Assembly (NCBI GenBank): GCA_030447245.1
Contig: JAUJPG010000012.1
Location: forward strand, 62,302-126,301
Source of the DNA: Chloroflexota bacterium
GTDB taxonomy: Bacteria > Chloroflexota > UBA6077 > JACCZL01
DNA: 64,000 bases
Direction: 5' to 3'
Below the pieces are notes generated by a model. The model was not told the DNA's origin, made no database searches, and saw only the letters and a program-made list of their open reading frames with translations. Shown in pieces: positions 50,614 to 61,781 of the stretch (positions within the stretch are counted from its first letter, which is position 1; each line of letters opens with the position of its first letter). The translations under genes and the position numbers were made by a program.

Positions 50614-50723
50614 CCTTTCGCCGTGTATCGGCGTCGCATCTGACCTGCCGGTACCGAGGGCGACTCCCCGCGGTGCCTGCACCCCGGTGCGGATCGACGT
50701 GGCGCGGCTGCGCCGTCGCTCAA

Positions 50724-51461
50724 TCACGCCCGCGGCGACTCCGGCACAGGCCCTTGTAGCATCTCGCGGATCACTTCCTCAAGATGATCCTGGAACCAGG
50801 CCCCCGATTCCGTGCGCTGGACGCGCCCTTCGCCGATCAGGTAGACCCGCTCCGCGATCCTGATTGCGTCGGTAATGTTCTGATCGACAAGCAGCACGGT
50901 GATCCCCCAGCCCGGCAGCCGCACCAGCAGGTCGTACAGCTCGGAGGCCACGATCGGGGCCATCCCGACGCTCGGCTCGTCGACCAGCAGCAGCCGCGGC
51001 GGGGTGACGAGCTCCTTGGCGACTGACAGCATCCGGAGCTGGCCGCCGCTCAGGTCTGTCGCGCGCGCGCGTCGCCGCTCGGCCAGGATTGGGAACAGCC
51101 CGTAGACGTACTCCATACGCTCGCGCAGCTTGGCCCGATCGTCGCGGAGGAGCCAGCCACCCAGTTTCAGATTTTCCTCGATGGTCAGGTGCGGAAAGGT
51201 GCTGTTGTGCTGCGGCAGATAGGCGATCCCGGCCGCCTTGCGCCGGTCTGTCGACCAATCGTCGATCGACCGGCCCTCCAGGAGCACGTCGCCTCGACGC
51301 GGCGGGAGCAGTCCGAACAAGCAGCGCAGCAGCGTCGACTTGCCAGCCCCGTTTGGTCCGATGATCGCGGTGATCGCCCCCGGTGCCGCCTCCAGGCTGA
51401 TCCCCTGGAGGATGTCGATCCCTTCCCGATAGCCGACCGCCAGGTCGCGCGCCTCGAGCAT
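50724..51461 (-). CDS. livF: Branched-chain-type ABC transporter ATPase LivF
   Basis: 245 residues from ATG 51461, overlapping the livG stop (TGATG). Walker A is GPNGAGKST, the Q-loop IAYLPQHNSTFPHLTIEENL, the signature DLSGGQLRMLSVAKEL, Walker B LLLVDEPSVGMAP and the switch VLLVDQN. The H-loop His is replaced by Gln in LLVDQNI, which is normal for LivF proteins (VEQN in many). It is one of two ATPases that drive the LivHM channel. The livK gene follows at 110 bases. Confidence 0.94.
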   Translation of the reverse strand: MLEARDLAVGYREGIDILQGISLEAAPGAITAIIGPNGAGKSTLLRCLFGLLPPRRGDVLLEGRSIDDWSTDRRKAAGIAYLPQHNSTFPHLTIEENLKLGGWLLRDDRAKLRERMEYVYGLFPILAERRRARATDLSGGQLRMLSVAKELVTPPRLLLVDEPSVGMAPIVASELYDLLVRLPGWGITVLLVDQNITDAIRIAERVYLIGEGRVQRTESGAWFQDHLEEVIREMLQGPVPESPRA

Positions 51462-52198
51462 CAGATCGGTTTCCCAAGGTACGCCTCGATCACCTCGGGA
51501 CGGGCGGCCACCTCGGCAAGCGGCCCCTCGGCGATCCAGCGCCCGGTGTTCATCACGCCGATTCGCTCGCACAGCGCGCGAATCGTCGTCATCTCGTGGC
51601 TGACCAGCAGCACCGCCGCGCCACGCTCCTGGTTGATTCGGCGGATCGTCGCCATCATCCGCTCTTTGATCGCCGGCGCGACGCCGGCGAACGGCTCGTC
51701 CAGCAGCAGCAGTCGGACTGGCTCGTGCATCAACGCCCGCGCAAGCTGGAGCAGCATCGTCTGACCACCCGAGAGCGACGCGGCGGGGGCATCAGCGAGA
51801 TGGTCCAGGCCGGTGTGCTGGAGCACCTCCCCGGCGCGGCCGCGCTGGTTGGACAGCGACTCACGGCGGTGATCGCCGGCCACCGGCAGCAGGAGATTCT
51901 CGACCAGCGTCATCGACCCGAAGGCCTTGGGCATCTGGAAGGTGCGGACGATCCCGAGCGCGGCCATCTGGTGAGCCAGCCGCTTTTCCAGATGGTGCTC
52001 GCCCAGGACGATCGTCCCAGCGTCGACCTCGTACAGCCCGCTGATCAGGTTGATCAGCGTGGTCTTCCCAGAACCGTTCGGTCCGATCAGTCCGTAGATC
52101 ACGCCAGGATCGAAGCTCGCCGTCACTCCGTCGACGGCGACGGCACCGCCGAAGCGCTTGGTGACCCGATCGAGGCGGAGCAGCGGCCCTTCATGCAA
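51461..52198 (-). CDS. livG: Branched-chain-type ABC transporter ATPase LivG
   Basis: 245 residues. Walker A is GPNGSGKTT, RTFQMPKAFGSMTLVENLL is the LivG Q-loop, the signature is SLSGGQTMLLQLARAL, Walker B LLLLDEPFAGVAP and the H-loop VLLVSHEM. The C-terminal VIEAYLGKPI is the LivG end (YLG motif). It is the first gene of the importer operon and is divergent from the luciferase-like gene across a 170-base promoter region. Confidence 0.94.
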   Translation of the reverse strand: MHEGPLLRLDRVTKRFGGAVAVDGVTASFDPGVIYGLIGPNGSGKTTLINLISGLYEVDAGTIVLGEHHLEKRLAHQMAALGIVRTFQMPKAFGSMTLVENLLLPVAGDHRRESLSNQRGRAGEVLQHTGLDHLADAPAASLSGGQTMLLQLARALMHEPVRLLLLDEPFAGVAPAIKERMMATIRRINQERGAAVLLVSHEMTTIRALCERIGVMNTGRWIAEGPLAEVAARPEVIEAYLGKPI

Positions 52199-52369
52199 TC
52201 CTGGTGTCCCCCGAGATCAGCGTGGCAACGAGTGGCCCCACGTTGGCCCGCTCGGCGAGATCCTATGCTAGCACCCACGGCTCGCCGGAGCAGGCCGGAG
52301 GATGTAGTACGATGCGCCTGCGCTCGCCGAACGGCGCCACCGCTGCTCGGCGCAGGCGAGGAGGTTTCC
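52199..52369. promoter_or_regulatory. Divergent promoter region, liv operon / luciferase-like gene
   Basis: TATGCT at 52264-52269 with TTGGCC 15 bases upstream, and TACGAT at about 52306-52311, are weak -10 candidates on the plus strand. GAGGAGG (52358-52364) is the ribosome-binding site of the luciferase-like gene. No operator palindrome stands out. Confidence 0.3.
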
Positions 52370-53359
52370 GTGGCTGCTCCAGCGTTGACGTTCGGACTGA
52401 CGTTGGCCAACCGTGGCGTGGTGCTCGGGATCAACACCCCTGCCCAGCTTCTCGAGCTGACCGATCGCGCCGAAGCCGCGGAGGGGTTCGACTCGGTCTG
52501 GGTTGGGGATTCGCTGTTCGCCAAGCCGCGCCTCGACGCGCTGACGCTGTTGGCCGCGATCGCCGGGCGGACCAGGCGGCTGCTGTTGGGTCCGGCCTGT
52601 ATGGCGAGCTTCCCGCTTCGCGATCCGCTGGTCTTTGCCTATGAGTGGGCCAGCCTGGACCAAATAGCCGAAGGGCGGACCCGGCTGATCGTCTGCGCTG
52701 GCGGCGGCAGCGCCGGCGACTGGGATGCCGAGGCGCGGGCGCTGAAGGTGCCCGTCGGCGAGCGACAGAAGCGACTCGAGGAGCACGTCACGATCCTTCG
52801 CCGGCTCTGGAGCGAGGATCGGGTCAGCCATCAGGGTCAGTTCTTCCAGTTTGAGGACATCACCCTGGAGCCGAAGCCGGTCCAGCAGCCGTGTCGGATC
52901 TGGCTGGCCAACAACCCCTGGACGGTCAATCCGGACCCGGCCCGCGTCGAGCGGGCGCTGCGGCGCGTCGCCCGCCTGGCGGACGGCTGGCAGACCCACA
53001 GCCTGACGCCTGAGATCCTGACCGAGTACTGGGGCACTATCCGCGAGTACGCCCGCGAGGAAGGGCGCAACCCCGACGCGCTGGAGAACTGCCTGTACCA
53101 CAATATCAACGTCAACGAAGACCGCGACGCGGCCTACGCGGAGACCAAGCGGTTCCTCGACGCGTACTATTCGGCGGACTTCAGCCGCGAGCGCATCGAG
53201 CGCTGGAGTGCGCTCGGCAGCCCGGAGGAGTGCATCGAGAACCTGCGCTCATTCCGCGGCACCGGCATCACCCGCGTCACGATCCGCCTCTGCTCCTGGG
53301 ACCAGCTGGGCCAGCTCGACCGCGTCCTCCGCGAGGTCCTGCCTCACGTCAACGCGTAG
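52370..53359 (+). CDS. LLM-class flavin-dependent oxidoreductase
   Basis: 329 residues from GTG 52370 (GAGGAGG five bases upstream). Bacterial-luciferase-like TIM barrel using reduced FMN or F420. TPAQLLELTDRAEAAEGFDS, VWVGDSLFAKPRLDALTLLA, RTRRLLLGPACMASFPLRDP and YEWASLDQIAEGRTRLIVCA follow the family, with RLEEHVTILRRLWSEDRVSH and the LADGWQTHSLTPE loop later. SPEECIENLRSFRGTGITRV is the C-terminal signature. The substrate is unknown; cofactor choice cannot be read. Confidence 0.92.
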   Translation: MAAPALTFGLTLANRGVVLGINTPAQLLELTDRAEAAEGFDSVWVGDSLFAKPRLDALTLLAAIAGRTRRLLLGPACMASFPLRDPLVFAYEWASLDQIAEGRTRLIVCAGGGSAGDWDAEARALKVPVGERQKRLEEHVTILRRLWSEDRVSHQGQFFQFEDITLEPKPVQQPCRIWLANNPWTVNPDPARVERALRRVARLADGWQTHSLTPEILTEYWGTIREYAREEGRNPDALENCLYHNINVNEDRDAAYAETKRFLDAYYSADFSRERIERWSALGSPEECIENLRSFRGTGITRVTIRLCSWDQLGQLDRVLREVLPHVNA

Positions 53360-53399
53360 GGGCCGGCGCGCGTCCGCGCTGGATCTCAGGCGGAAGAGC

Positions 53400-53849
53400 T
53401 CAGCCGTCCAGCCAGGAGTAGGCCAGCCCTGCCGCGGTCGCGTAGACGGCATGGTGGAGCACGTCGACCGCGATCTCCTCGGCGCCCCACTCGCCAAGGG
53501 GTGGCGCGACGCCCAGCGACGGCAGCATCTTCAGCTCGGTGCCCCAGACCGCGGCAAAGTGGACGGCCGCCGCCGGCGCTCCACCCAGGCCGATCGCGCC
53601 GATGAGCCCGCGAACCCCTCCCCACAGCGTCCCGTACCCCCAGTGAACGAGGTTCGAGAACCGCGCCTTCTCCGCCTCGCCGGTCGGTTCGACGCCGAGG
53701 ACCTTCGCGGCCGCATCAGCCGGGGCGCTGCTTGCTTGACGACCGCGTAGCTTCATCTCCACGGTGCTAGAGACGGTCATCGCCGCGGTCCCGATCAGGC
53801 CGGCCGCGAGCCCCTTGCCGACCGCGGCCGCCAGGTGGCCGAGGATCAC
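53400..53849 (-). CDS. Small membrane protein (DUF1440-like)
   Basis: 149 residues from GTG 53849, overlapping the DHH gene as GTGA. Hydrophobic segments lie near 5-24 (HLAAAVGKGLAAGLIGTAAM), 68-88, 90-110 and the C-terminus, with HWGYGTLWGGVRGLIGAIGL, AAVWGTELKMLPSLG and VLHHAVYATAAGLAYSWL. Conserved-looking His and Trp residues sit at helix ends. The GTAAMTxxS and HxxYGxxWG patterns recall YagU/DUF1440 proteins; function unknown. Last gene of a three-gene overlap chain. Confidence 0.7.
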   Translation of the reverse strand: MILGHLAAAVGKGLAAGLIGTAAMTVSSTVEMKLRGRQASSAPADAAAKVLGVEPTGEAEKARFSNLVHWGYGTLWGGVRGLIGAIGLGGAPAAAVHFAAVWGTELKMLPSLGVAPPLGEWGAEEIAVDVLHHAVYATAAGLAYSWLDG

Positions 53850-54664
53850 CCCACTCCTCCCGTGACAACCGCATGGCCTGCACCTGGGCGCTCGGTAAAG
53901 CCGGCCGCCGCGCGGTGGCCGCCGCCGCCGAGGCGCTTGGCGAGATCACTGACGTCGAACGAGCCGTTCGAGCGGAGCGACCAACGCCGGACTCCGTCCG
54001 CGTCGTCGAAATAGGACGCCACGAACGGCGCGTCGGGGAACCGCTCGACCAGGCACGCGCCCACGTCCGACCAGTGGGCTGTCGCGTTGACAATCGGGAC
54101 CGCGTGGTCGGCGACCACACCCATCCGCGCGAAGCCGACGATCGTTCTGACCGTCTCCATCTTGAAGCGCAGGATCGATCGGCCATCGTGCGCCAGCGCT
54201 GCAATGTCGAGCCTGCTCCAGAGCTCGAACTCCATGGGGTACGAGGACAGCGCTGCGGTCACCTCGTGGCTGTCGGGCAGCGCGAACCGCCACAGGTCGC
54301 GATCCTCGACGTAGCGGATCAACGGCGGGGGCTCGGTGCCGGGGTGCCAGAATTCCCACGCCAGCATGGCGCCCGATTTGTCCATGTTGAAGATTGCCCC
54401 GTCAAAGTTGCGCAGGACTTCCTCAGCCGTCTTGTGATGGTCCAGGATCGTCAAGCTGGCCGCCCGGTCGCGCAGCGCGAGCATCGTCGGCCGATCGTAC
54501 GCGAAGTCGACGAGTACCACGTCCGCGCCGTTCGGGATCTCGGGCGGCGGCTCGCCGTGGTGAACCGGCACGTACTCGCCGCGATCCCCGAGCGACTGCC
54601 AGGCCGCCCAGGCTCCGGCGAAGCCGTCGCTGCAGTTGCCGTGATACAGGACCGACGTTTTCAC
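53846..54664 (-). CDS. DHH-family phosphoesterase
   Basis: 272 residues from GTG 54664, overlapping the upstream stop as GTGA. DHH/DHHA1 phosphoesterases (nanoRNase, RecJ-like, oligoribonuclease-like) use manganese. YHGNCSDGFAGAWAAW is the first motif, LVDFAYDRP the second, LDHHKTAEE (DHH at 75-77) the third, and the DHHA1 glycine-rich motif is LGGGGHRAAAGF. The region FNMDKSGAMLAWEFWHPG is the NMxxSGAxLAW pattern of the putative exopolyphosphatase-like (YtqI-unlike) subgroup. Substrate may be a short oligonucleotide or cyclic-dinucleotide product; not decidable. Confidence 0.92.
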   Translation of the reverse strand: MKTSVLYHGNCSDGFAGAWAAWQSLGDRGEYVPVHHGEPPPEIPNGADVVLVDFAYDRPTMLALRDRAASLTILDHHKTAEEVLRNFDGAIFNMDKSGAMLAWEFWHPGTEPPPLIRYVEDRDLWRFALPDSHEVTAALSSYPMEFELWSRLDIAALAHDGRSILRFKMETVRTIVGFARMGVVADHAVPIVNATAHWSDVGACLVERFPDAPFVASYFDDADGVRRWSLRSNGSFDVSDLAKRLGGGGHRAAAGFTERPGAGHAVVTGGVG

Positions 54665-54867
54665 ATCGGCTCCTCGTGGTGGCCCGCCGCGCTGCCGGCC
54701 CTGCCCCATCCACGACTCCGCACCCAGGCCACCCCCAGCCCCCACGACAGCCAGCTCGCGATGACCCACGGCAGTGCCACGATCAACCCCACGTCACGAG
54801 CGAAGCTGAACGTGAAGCTGACCAGTAGCATCAGCGTGGCGTAGAACAGTAAGCGCGGCGAGTTCAT
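54661..54867 (-). CDS. 68-residue two-helix membrane protein
   Basis: Start ATG 54867 with GGGAG about nine bases upstream. Two hydrophobic helices (RLLFYATLMLLVSFTFSFAR and LIVALPWVIASWLSWGLGVA) and a short polar tail. It overlaps the DHH gene as GTGA, so the two are translationally coupled. A TACATT -10 candidate lies at 54937-54942 on the minus strand. Function unknown. Confidence 0.65.
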   Translation of the reverse strand: MNSPRLLFYATLMLLVSFTFSFARDVGLIVALPWVIASWLSWGLGVAWVRSRGWGRAGSAAGHHEEPM

Positions 54868-55032
54868 CAGGCCGATTCTCCCGTCGCCGCTGCTTGCCCC
54901 GGCCAGCCGCTCTCGCCTGAGCTCGGCATGTGTCTCAATGTACCATGCCGGCGAGACGGATCGGCCACCTCGCCGGCGACGTGACGGGCCGTCCGGCAAC
55001 GCTGGCGGTCACTCGACGGCGGAGGAGACGTG

Positions 55033-55905
55033 ATGATCGACCGGTTTGACCACCTGGTGATCGCCACCCGCGACCTGGACACGGCCGCCGAGCAGTACCG
55101 CGCCTGGCTTGGCTTCGACGTGCGCCCGGGCGGGCGTCACACCGGACGTGGCACCCACAACGCGCTCGTCCGCTTCGGGCTTGACTACCTGGAGCTGATC
55201 GCCGTCTACGACGAAGCTGAGGCGACCGCCGCAAGCCGCGACTCGCTCGTCCAATTCATCCGTCGACACCCCGGCGGTCTGGTCGCCTACGCCCTGGCCA
55301 CGACCGACATCGAAGCGGATGCCGCCCGGCTGGCCTCCTCAGGGTTGGCCGCGGTTGGGCCGTTCGCCATGCAACGCCGGCGACCGGACGGGTCGATCCT
55401 GAGCTGGCGGCTGCTCGTGCCGGGCGGCGACCAGTACCGCCGACCCTGGCCGTTCCTTATCCAGTGGGACGGACCAGATGACGAGCGGCTGGCCCTGGAC
55501 GCGATTGGCCGTCACCCAAATGGGGTGCGCGCCGTGCGGGAGATCGGCGTTGTGGTGGCCGACCTGGATCGCGGACTCGACCTGTACTCGCGGCACCTCG
55601 GCCTGACACTCGCCGGGCGTGACGCGGCGTCCGGACTCGGGGCTGACCGCGCCATCTTCCACGTCGGGACCTCGGAGTGCTTCCAGATCGCGTTGCTCGC
55701 GCCAACCGGGCCGGGCGTGGTTGCTGATGCGCTCGCGGCGATGGACGAAGGTCCATTCCACGCCGTTCTCAGCGTCGACGACCTCGAGCAATCCCGGACC
55801 ACCCTGGCGGCCCTTGGGACGGCGACCAGACCATCCGCGCCCGAAGGCGTGCTGATCGACCCGGACCGAACCCTCGGCTTTCGCTTCATCCTGACGCCTG
55901 GCTAA
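55033..55905 (+). CDS. VOC (glyoxalase-like) protein, two-domain
   Basis: 290 residues from ATG 55033 (GGAGGA six bases upstream; GTG 55030 also possible). The N-terminal half matches Glyoxalase_3-like proteins: MIDRFDHLVIATRDLDTAAE, YRAWLGFDVRPGGRHTGRGT, HNALVRFGLDYLELIAVYDE with metal-type His and Glu. The C-terminal half is a second VOC repeat (VRAVREIGVVVADLDRGLDL, YSRHLGLTLAGRD). These metalloenzymes include dioxygenases, lyases and resistance proteins; the reaction is unknown. Divergent from the DHH operon. Confidence 0.88.
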   Translation: MIDRFDHLVIATRDLDTAAEQYRAWLGFDVRPGGRHTGRGTHNALVRFGLDYLELIAVYDEAEATAASRDSLVQFIRRHPGGLVAYALATTDIEADAARLASSGLAAVGPFAMQRRRPDGSILSWRLLVPGGDQYRRPWPFLIQWDGPDDERLALDAIGRHPNGVRAVREIGVVVADLDRGLDLYSRHLGLTLAGRDAASGLGADRAIFHVGTSECFQIALLAPTGPGVVADALAAMDEGPFHAVLSVDDLEQSRTTLAALGTATRPSAPEGVLIDPDRTLGFRFILTPG

Positions 55906-55995
55906 GGCAGTAAATCGCGGGAGCCCGATGGGGCTCCTGCACCGCGCCGAGTGGATCGCCGCCTCGCAACCCGCACGTGGCCCCGTGAGCTGGGC
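55906..55995. other. Short gap before the glgX vestige
   Basis: Contains ggagcccgatggggctcc just after the VOC stop: ggagccc and gggctcc are a perfect 7-bp inverted repeat around a 4-base loop (gatg), a plausible VOC terminator. Confidence 0.4.
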
Positions 55996-56120
55996 GAGGT
56001 GTCCGCGATGATCTTGTCGGGACGGCCGTCCCCGCTCGGCGCGCTGGGATGCCCTTGGCGCCAACGTTGCCGGTTCTCCGAGCACGCGGCCGCGGTCGAG
56101 CAGTGGGACGCTTGGAACGC
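55996..56120 (+). pseudogene. Vestigial copy of the glgX 5' end
   Basis: gaggtgtcc-gatgatcttgtcgggacggccg and the following approximately 125 bases align with 56398-56524, the glgX ribosome-binding site and first 39 codons, at an offset of about 402 bases. Translation gives MILSGRPSPLGA, matching MKILPGRPFPLGA, then FSEHAAAVE for FSERATGVE, with small indels between. After that the similarity ends. It is a decayed partial duplicate of glgX. Confidence 0.75.
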
Positions 56121-56397
56121 GCGGCTCTCCACCGAGATGCACGTGGAGCGTGACGCCGACACTTTGAATCTGGAGACCGGGTACACGACCGTGGGGTCGA
56201 ATGGATGGCCCGAGCGCGGCCACGGACGGCGGAACCCGTTCTTGCTGGGGCTCAGGGCCAGCGCAGCCGGCGGCGGCTACTGAGTAGGCCGTGACCACCT
56301 TGTGACGCGGCCCAACGGGCACCGAGCGGCAGCACAGATGGCACAATAGGTACGCCCCGGCGACGTGCGCTCACACCGAGCCAAGCGTGGGCGCACC
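56121..56397. other. Intergenic before glgX
   Basis: About 280 bases with no supported gene. ACAATAGG near 56342 is the most AT-rich point and may mark a promoter. Confidence 0.3.
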
Positions 56398-56406
56398 GAG
56401 GTGTCC

Positions 56407-58661
<2,255 letters not shown>

Positions 58662-58665
<4 letters not shown>

Positions 58666-61445
58666 CGACCGCCCGCATCCCCGGCGCCACCTATCGGCTC
58701 CAGTTCGGTCGGAGCTTCACCTTCGAGGACGCCGAGCAGCTGGTCCCGTACCTCGACGCGCTGGGGATCACCGATTGCTACGCCTCGCCGTACCTCAAGG
58801 CCCGGCCGGAGAGTACCCATGGATACGACATCTGCGACCACAACGCCCTCAATCCGGCGGTCGGCGACGAAGACAGCTACCGGCGCTGGGTTCATGCCCT
58901 GCGCGCCCGCGGCATGGGTCAGCTCCTGGACGTCGTGCCCAACCACATGGGGATCGGTGCGGGGACGAACGCCTGGTGGCTGGATGTCCTCGAGAACGGG
59001 CCGATCTCCGTCTACGCCTCGTACTTTGACGTGGACTGGCATCCGATCAAGCCCGAGCTGGCCGGCAAGGTGCTGCTGCCGATCCTCGGCGACCAGTACG
59101 GTAACGTGCTCGAAGCCGGCGAGCTTCGGCTGGCGTTCCGCGACGGCGCCTTCTTCTTGTGCTACTGGGAGCACACCCTGCCAATCGCTCCGCGCAGCTA
59201 CGCCGCCATCCTGGCTGGACCGGCCGCCCGCCTGACCGAGCGCCTGGCCGTCGACGACGAGCGCCTGGTCGAGCTCCAGAGCATTCTGACTCAGATTGGC
59301 CACCTCCCCGCGCGTGACGAGGGCGACCCAACCCTGGTGATCGAGCGCAACCGCGAGAAGGAAGTCGTCAAGCGGCGGCTCGCGGCGCTCGTTCACGACG
59401 CGGACCAGGTGGGCGAGGAGATCGAGGCCGAGCTGCGGCGGCTGAACGGCCAGCCGGGTGACCCGCACAGCTTCGACGATCTGGATGCCATCCTGGGCGA
59501 CCAGGCGTACCGGCTCAGCTTCTGGCAGGTCGCCGCGGAGGAGATTAACTACCGGCGCTTCTTTGACGTCAACGACCTGGCTGCGATTCGCCAGGAAAAC
59601 CCGATCGTCTTCGAGGAGACCCACCGCATGATCCTCGGCTTCGTCCGCGAAGGGGCGGTGACTGGCCTGCGCATCGACCACCCGGACGGGCTGTGCGATC
59701 CCGCCGGGTACTTTCGGCGGTTGCAGACGGCGTCTGTGAGGATTGCCGAGGGCACAGGTGGCGGCGCGCTCGTGGCGGACCACGCTGGGACGGCGGGCGC
59801 GTCGGTCTGCCGCGACGGTTCGCTCCCGCTCTACGTCGTTGCCGAGAAAATCCTCGCCAAGGACGAGGCGCTGCCAGAGGATTGGGCCGTCCACGGCACG
59901 ACTGGGTACGATTTCCTGACCGCCGTTGGCGGGATCTTCGTCGACGCGGCCAATCGCAAGCGGTTCGACGACCTGTACGCCCGCTTCGTCGGTCGGCGAA
60001 TCGACTTCCACGACCTGGTCTTCGACTGCAAGCAGACCATCATGCGGTTGAGCCTCGCCAGCGAGGTGAACGTCCTGGCGAGTCAGCTCAGCCGTCTGGC
60101 CGAGCGGGACCGTCGCTCGCGCGATTTCACGCTCAACGCGCTTCGCGAGGCGCTGCGCGACGTGATCGCCTGCTTCCCGGTCTACCGCACCTACATCACG
60201 GGCCCGCCGATCTCGGAGCACGACCGCGCCCACGTCGAGGTCGCCGTCGCCCTGGCCCGACGCCGTAACCCGGCTCGCGAGGCTTCCGTCTTCCAGTTCA
60301 TCCGCGACACCTTGCTCCTGCAGCCACGAGGCGAGCCGCGCGAGGCAAGCACACGCGGGCTTGGACCAGCTGTGGAGGAGCAGCTGAGCTTCGTGATGAA
60401 ATTCCAGCAGACGACCGCGCCAGTCATGGCCAAGGCCGTTGAGGACACCGCGTTCTACATCGACAATCGGCTCGTGGCGCTGAATGAGGTCGGCGGCGAG
60501 CCCGAGTCGTTCGGCGTCTCGGTCGCCGCCTTCCACCGCCTCAACGCCGAGCGGCTGCGCCGCTGGCCGCACACCCTGCTCTCGACATCAACCCACGACA
60601 CCAAGCGCAGTGAGGACGTCCGGGCGCGGATCGCGGTGCTCTCCGAGATGCCCCGCGAGTGGGCCACCGCCGTCGGGCGCTGGTCCCGCCTGAACCGCCG
60701 CCGCCAGCGACTGGTCGACGGCCAGCCCGCTCCATCCCGCAACGACGAGTACCTGCTCTACCAGGTCCTGCTTGGCGCCTGGCCCCTCGCAGCAGAGGCT
60801 GCACCCCCGTCGTCCGAGCTCGTCGCCCGCATCCAGCAGTACATGGCCAAGGCCACCAGGGAGGCGAAGGTCAGGACGAGCTGGATCAACCCGAACGAGG
60901 CGTACGATCAGGCCGTCCACGAATTCATCGGCTCTATCCTGGACGAGCATGTCGGCGCGCGGTTCCTGGAGGACTTTCTCCGCGTGCACGTCCGGATCGC
61001 CCCGTTCGGCGCGATCAACAGCCTCGCCCAGCTGCTGCTCAAGCTGACGGTTCCCGGCGTGCCGGACGTCTATCAGGGCAACGAGCTCTGGGATTTCAGT
61101 CTGGTCGACCCGGACAACCGCCGGCCGGTCGACTATGCTGTCCGTCAGCGATTGTTGGAGAGTCTCCAACGGGATGTCAGGCGGATCGAGCATACTCCGC
61201 CGGGATCCCGCGCATCGGTTCCCGAATGCAGCGGTCTCGCTCCCGCTGATCCGGCGGCCAGCACGCGCAAAGGTCGCGGCCGGCGCCTCCGGGAGTTGGC
61301 CCGCGACCTGGCCGATCGTTGGCAAGACGGCAGGATCAAGCTGTACGTCACCCAGCGGACGCTGGCCTATCGGCGCGACCACGCCGCGGTCTTCCGCGAG
61401 GGAGCGTACAGCCCGCTTGAGGTGGCTGGCCGCACAGAGGAGTAG
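58662..61445 (+). CDS. treY: Maltooligosyl trehalose synthase, ended by an in-frame TAG
   Basis: 927 residues before the TAG at 61443-61445. TreY (GH13) isomerises the reducing end of maltodextrins to maltooligosyl trehalose. [40 protein letters not shown] and [20 protein letters not shown] open the barrel; [40 protein letters not shown] (nucleophile Asp), [16 protein letters not shown] (acid Glu) and [18 protein letters not shown] follow. Family members extend about 110 residues beyond this stop. The downstream codons continue in the same frame as ACAFARRLGDEEIVVVVPRL and on to the TGA at 61779, in full agreement with the family, so the TAG interrupts the natural C-terminal domain. Confidence 0.95.
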
Positions 61446-61781
61446 GCCTGCGCCTTCGCCCGACGCCTGGGCGACGAGGAGATCGTCGTGGTCGTTCCGC
61501 GACTGCTCGCTCGGCTCGCCGGCGCCGTCCGATCTGGCCCTGGAACGCCCCGTATCGCGGAGTGGGCCGGCGTGAGGGTAGCTGCTCCCCAGGACGGTGC
61601 AATCCTCTGGGAAGACGGCCGGGTCCTGCTCACAGCCGACGCGGCTGGCGTCCGCTACCGCGACCTGTTCACCGGCGAGCTGCATCACCCCGCGCACGCC
61701 GGCAATGGACAACCAGCTCTCGCGCTCGCCACGCTGTTCGCCGACTTCCCCGTGGCACTGCTGCATCGGGAGGCGTCGTGA
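61446..61781 (+). pseudogene. Detached in-frame C-terminal part of TreY
   Basis: Codons after the TAG read ACAFARRLGDEEIVVVVPRL, then LLARLAGAVRSGPGTPRIAE, VLLTADAAGVRYRDLFTGEL and LALATLFADFPVALL, the standard TreY C-terminal beta-domain. Its stop overlaps the malQ GTG (GTGA). It could be made as a separate piece from GTG 61488 (no clear Shine-Dalgarno) or joined to TreY by stop-codon readthrough. Confidence 0.8.

Noticed and set aside
61443..61445. TAG recoded as an amino acid across the genome
   Set aside because: Many genes in the window end in TAG at the expected family length, so TAG acts as a normal stop.
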